Positions 6,499 to 7,131 of a DNA stretch of 7,131 nt are shown here, one piece after another. Positions within the stretch are counted from its first letter, which is position 1. Every line of letters begins with the position of its first letter. A program made the position numbers and the translations under genes. The DNA is from Treponema sp. (GTDB taxonomy: Bacteria; Spirochaetota; Spirochaetia; Treponematales; Breznakiellaceae). The notes below the pieces were generated by a model that made no database searches, was not told where the DNA came from, and saw nothing but the letters and a program-made list of their open reading frames with translations. The stretch is from positions 1 through 7,131 of the forward strand of contig JAITFA010000161.1 in the NCBI GenBank assembly GCA_031281685.1. The letters are read 5' to 3'.

Positions 6499-7131
6499 AT
6501 GGCAAAATTTTCAGAAGCTGAACGTGAACTTTACTTAAAAAGAACCGCTTCATATAAAGCAAGGATTGATACGCTCTTGCAGGAGGAAAAGCGTCTGCTT
6601 GAGCAAGAAGCCAGCGATCCCTGCTCGTGTCTCGCGCTGGCCGAGACTACCCTGAATATCAGCTCGTATTACATCGTATTTCAAAAACTTTCCTTCGCTA
6701 TACTCAATATACCCGATGATTCGGTTCTCACCGATGCCAGAAAGTATATAATAAAAGGTATAAGCTATCTTGAGACGGTTACTACCAATAGGGTTGACGT
6801 GCCTTTTTCCGACTATGAGGACAAACTCGCCACTATTGAAGCCGCGGATCCAACACAGCGTTACCACATAGCGCAGAAGCTGGGACTCACACTTGACCTG
6901 TTTGAACAGGCACTTGGCGGGAATTCCCGCTGGAAGTGGTTTTGTGTTGAACTGATAGGTAAGGCCGCCGCAATAATAAAGAACCTCATCGACCTTAAAA
7001 AGATCGCCGCAAACACGGATTTCTATTCCCCGTGGTATGAATCGACGACTAAACATGTACTCCTTGCTAAACAAATGCTTCTGAAGGCTTCTGACCGGTA
7101 TCACCTCCGCTATGAGGTCGCCACGAATCAG
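6499..7131 (+). CDS. Unknown helical protein, 5' part (211 codons, runs off the window)
   Basis: An ATG at 6499 opens a frame of 211 codons without a stop to the end of the window, so the C-terminus is missing. It follows the recN stop by 5 bases, with AGGTGA (6488-6493) overlapping that stop as Shine-Dalgarno sequence. I do not recognise the family. The sequence looks almost entirely alpha-helical: residues 4-38 are a charged helix or short coiled coil (EAERELYLKR, LLQEEKRLLEQE), 45-70 and 75-95 are amphipathic helices, then an acidic linker (100-118), helices at 119-140 and 143-170, a Trp/Tyr-rich turn (FYSPWYE, 175-181) and a final helix from 183. There is no signal peptide or membrane segment, so it is probably cytoplasmic. 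By gene order it would correspond to the unknown gene after recN in T. pallidum (TP0443, from memory). A shared role with RecN is possible but not shown. Confidence 0.8.
   Translation, partial: MAKFSEAERELYLKRTASYKARIDTLLQEEKRLLEQEASDPCSCLALAETTLNISSYYIVFQKLSFAILNIPDDSVLTDARKYIIKGISYLETVTTNRVDVPFSDYEDKLATIEAADPTQRYHIAQKLGLTLDLFEQALGGNSRWKWFCVELIGKAAAIIKNLIDLKKIAANTDFYSPWYESTTKHVLLAKQMLLKASDRYHLRYEVATNQ

Noticed and set aside
6550..7104. Minus-strand 184-codon frame at the right end
   Set aside because: The plus-strand frame from 6499 is open across the whole stretch, is spaced like an operon gene, and has a ribosome-binding site; the minus frame has no such support.

Overview
The window looks like a piece of a spirochaete chromosome, most likely a Treponema-like species with moderate GC content, of the kind known from termite guts. 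The main reason is the gene order cheW / degenerate DegT-family protein / NAD kinase / recN / unknown gene, which I recall (from memory, not searched) as matching the T. pallidum TP0439-TP0443 neighbourhood. The species assignment is inference.

Layout. Positions 1-94 are a pure C run, almost certainly a sequencing or assembly artefact. Positions 95-295 hold the first 67 codons of a minus-strand gene of unknown function, cut off by that run; its N-terminus contains two copies of a 21-residue unit and its promoter sits so close to the ATG that the message may be leaderless. Positions 296-422 are AT-rich intergenic DNA holding that promoter and the terminator of the next unit. Positions 423-2227 (minus strand) carry a two-gene sugar-catabolism unit: a ThuA-like protein followed, with a 1-nt stop/start overlap, by a Gfo/Idh/MocA dehydrogenase. 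The 193-bp divergent region 2228-2420 holds both promoters, a small hairpin, and three copies of a GTRTACAC-type box that could be operators. From 2421 to the end, five plus-strand genes form one tight operon: cheW, a DegT/DnrJ/EryC1/StrS-fold protein that appears to lack the catalytic lysine, nadK, recN and the first 211 codons of an all-helical protein of unknown function.

How they fit together. The minus-strand pair resembles the ThuA/ThuB pair of rhizobia, where a dehydrogenase oxidises a sugar or glycoside and the ThuA partner processes the keto-product; the substrate here is not readable from sequence. The plus-strand operon mixes chemotaxis signalling, NADP supply and double-strand-break repair, with gaps of 2, 11, -8 and 5 nt, so it is probably one transcript with translational coupling. 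The most unusual protein is the DegT-like pseudoenzyme placed directly between cheW and nadK.
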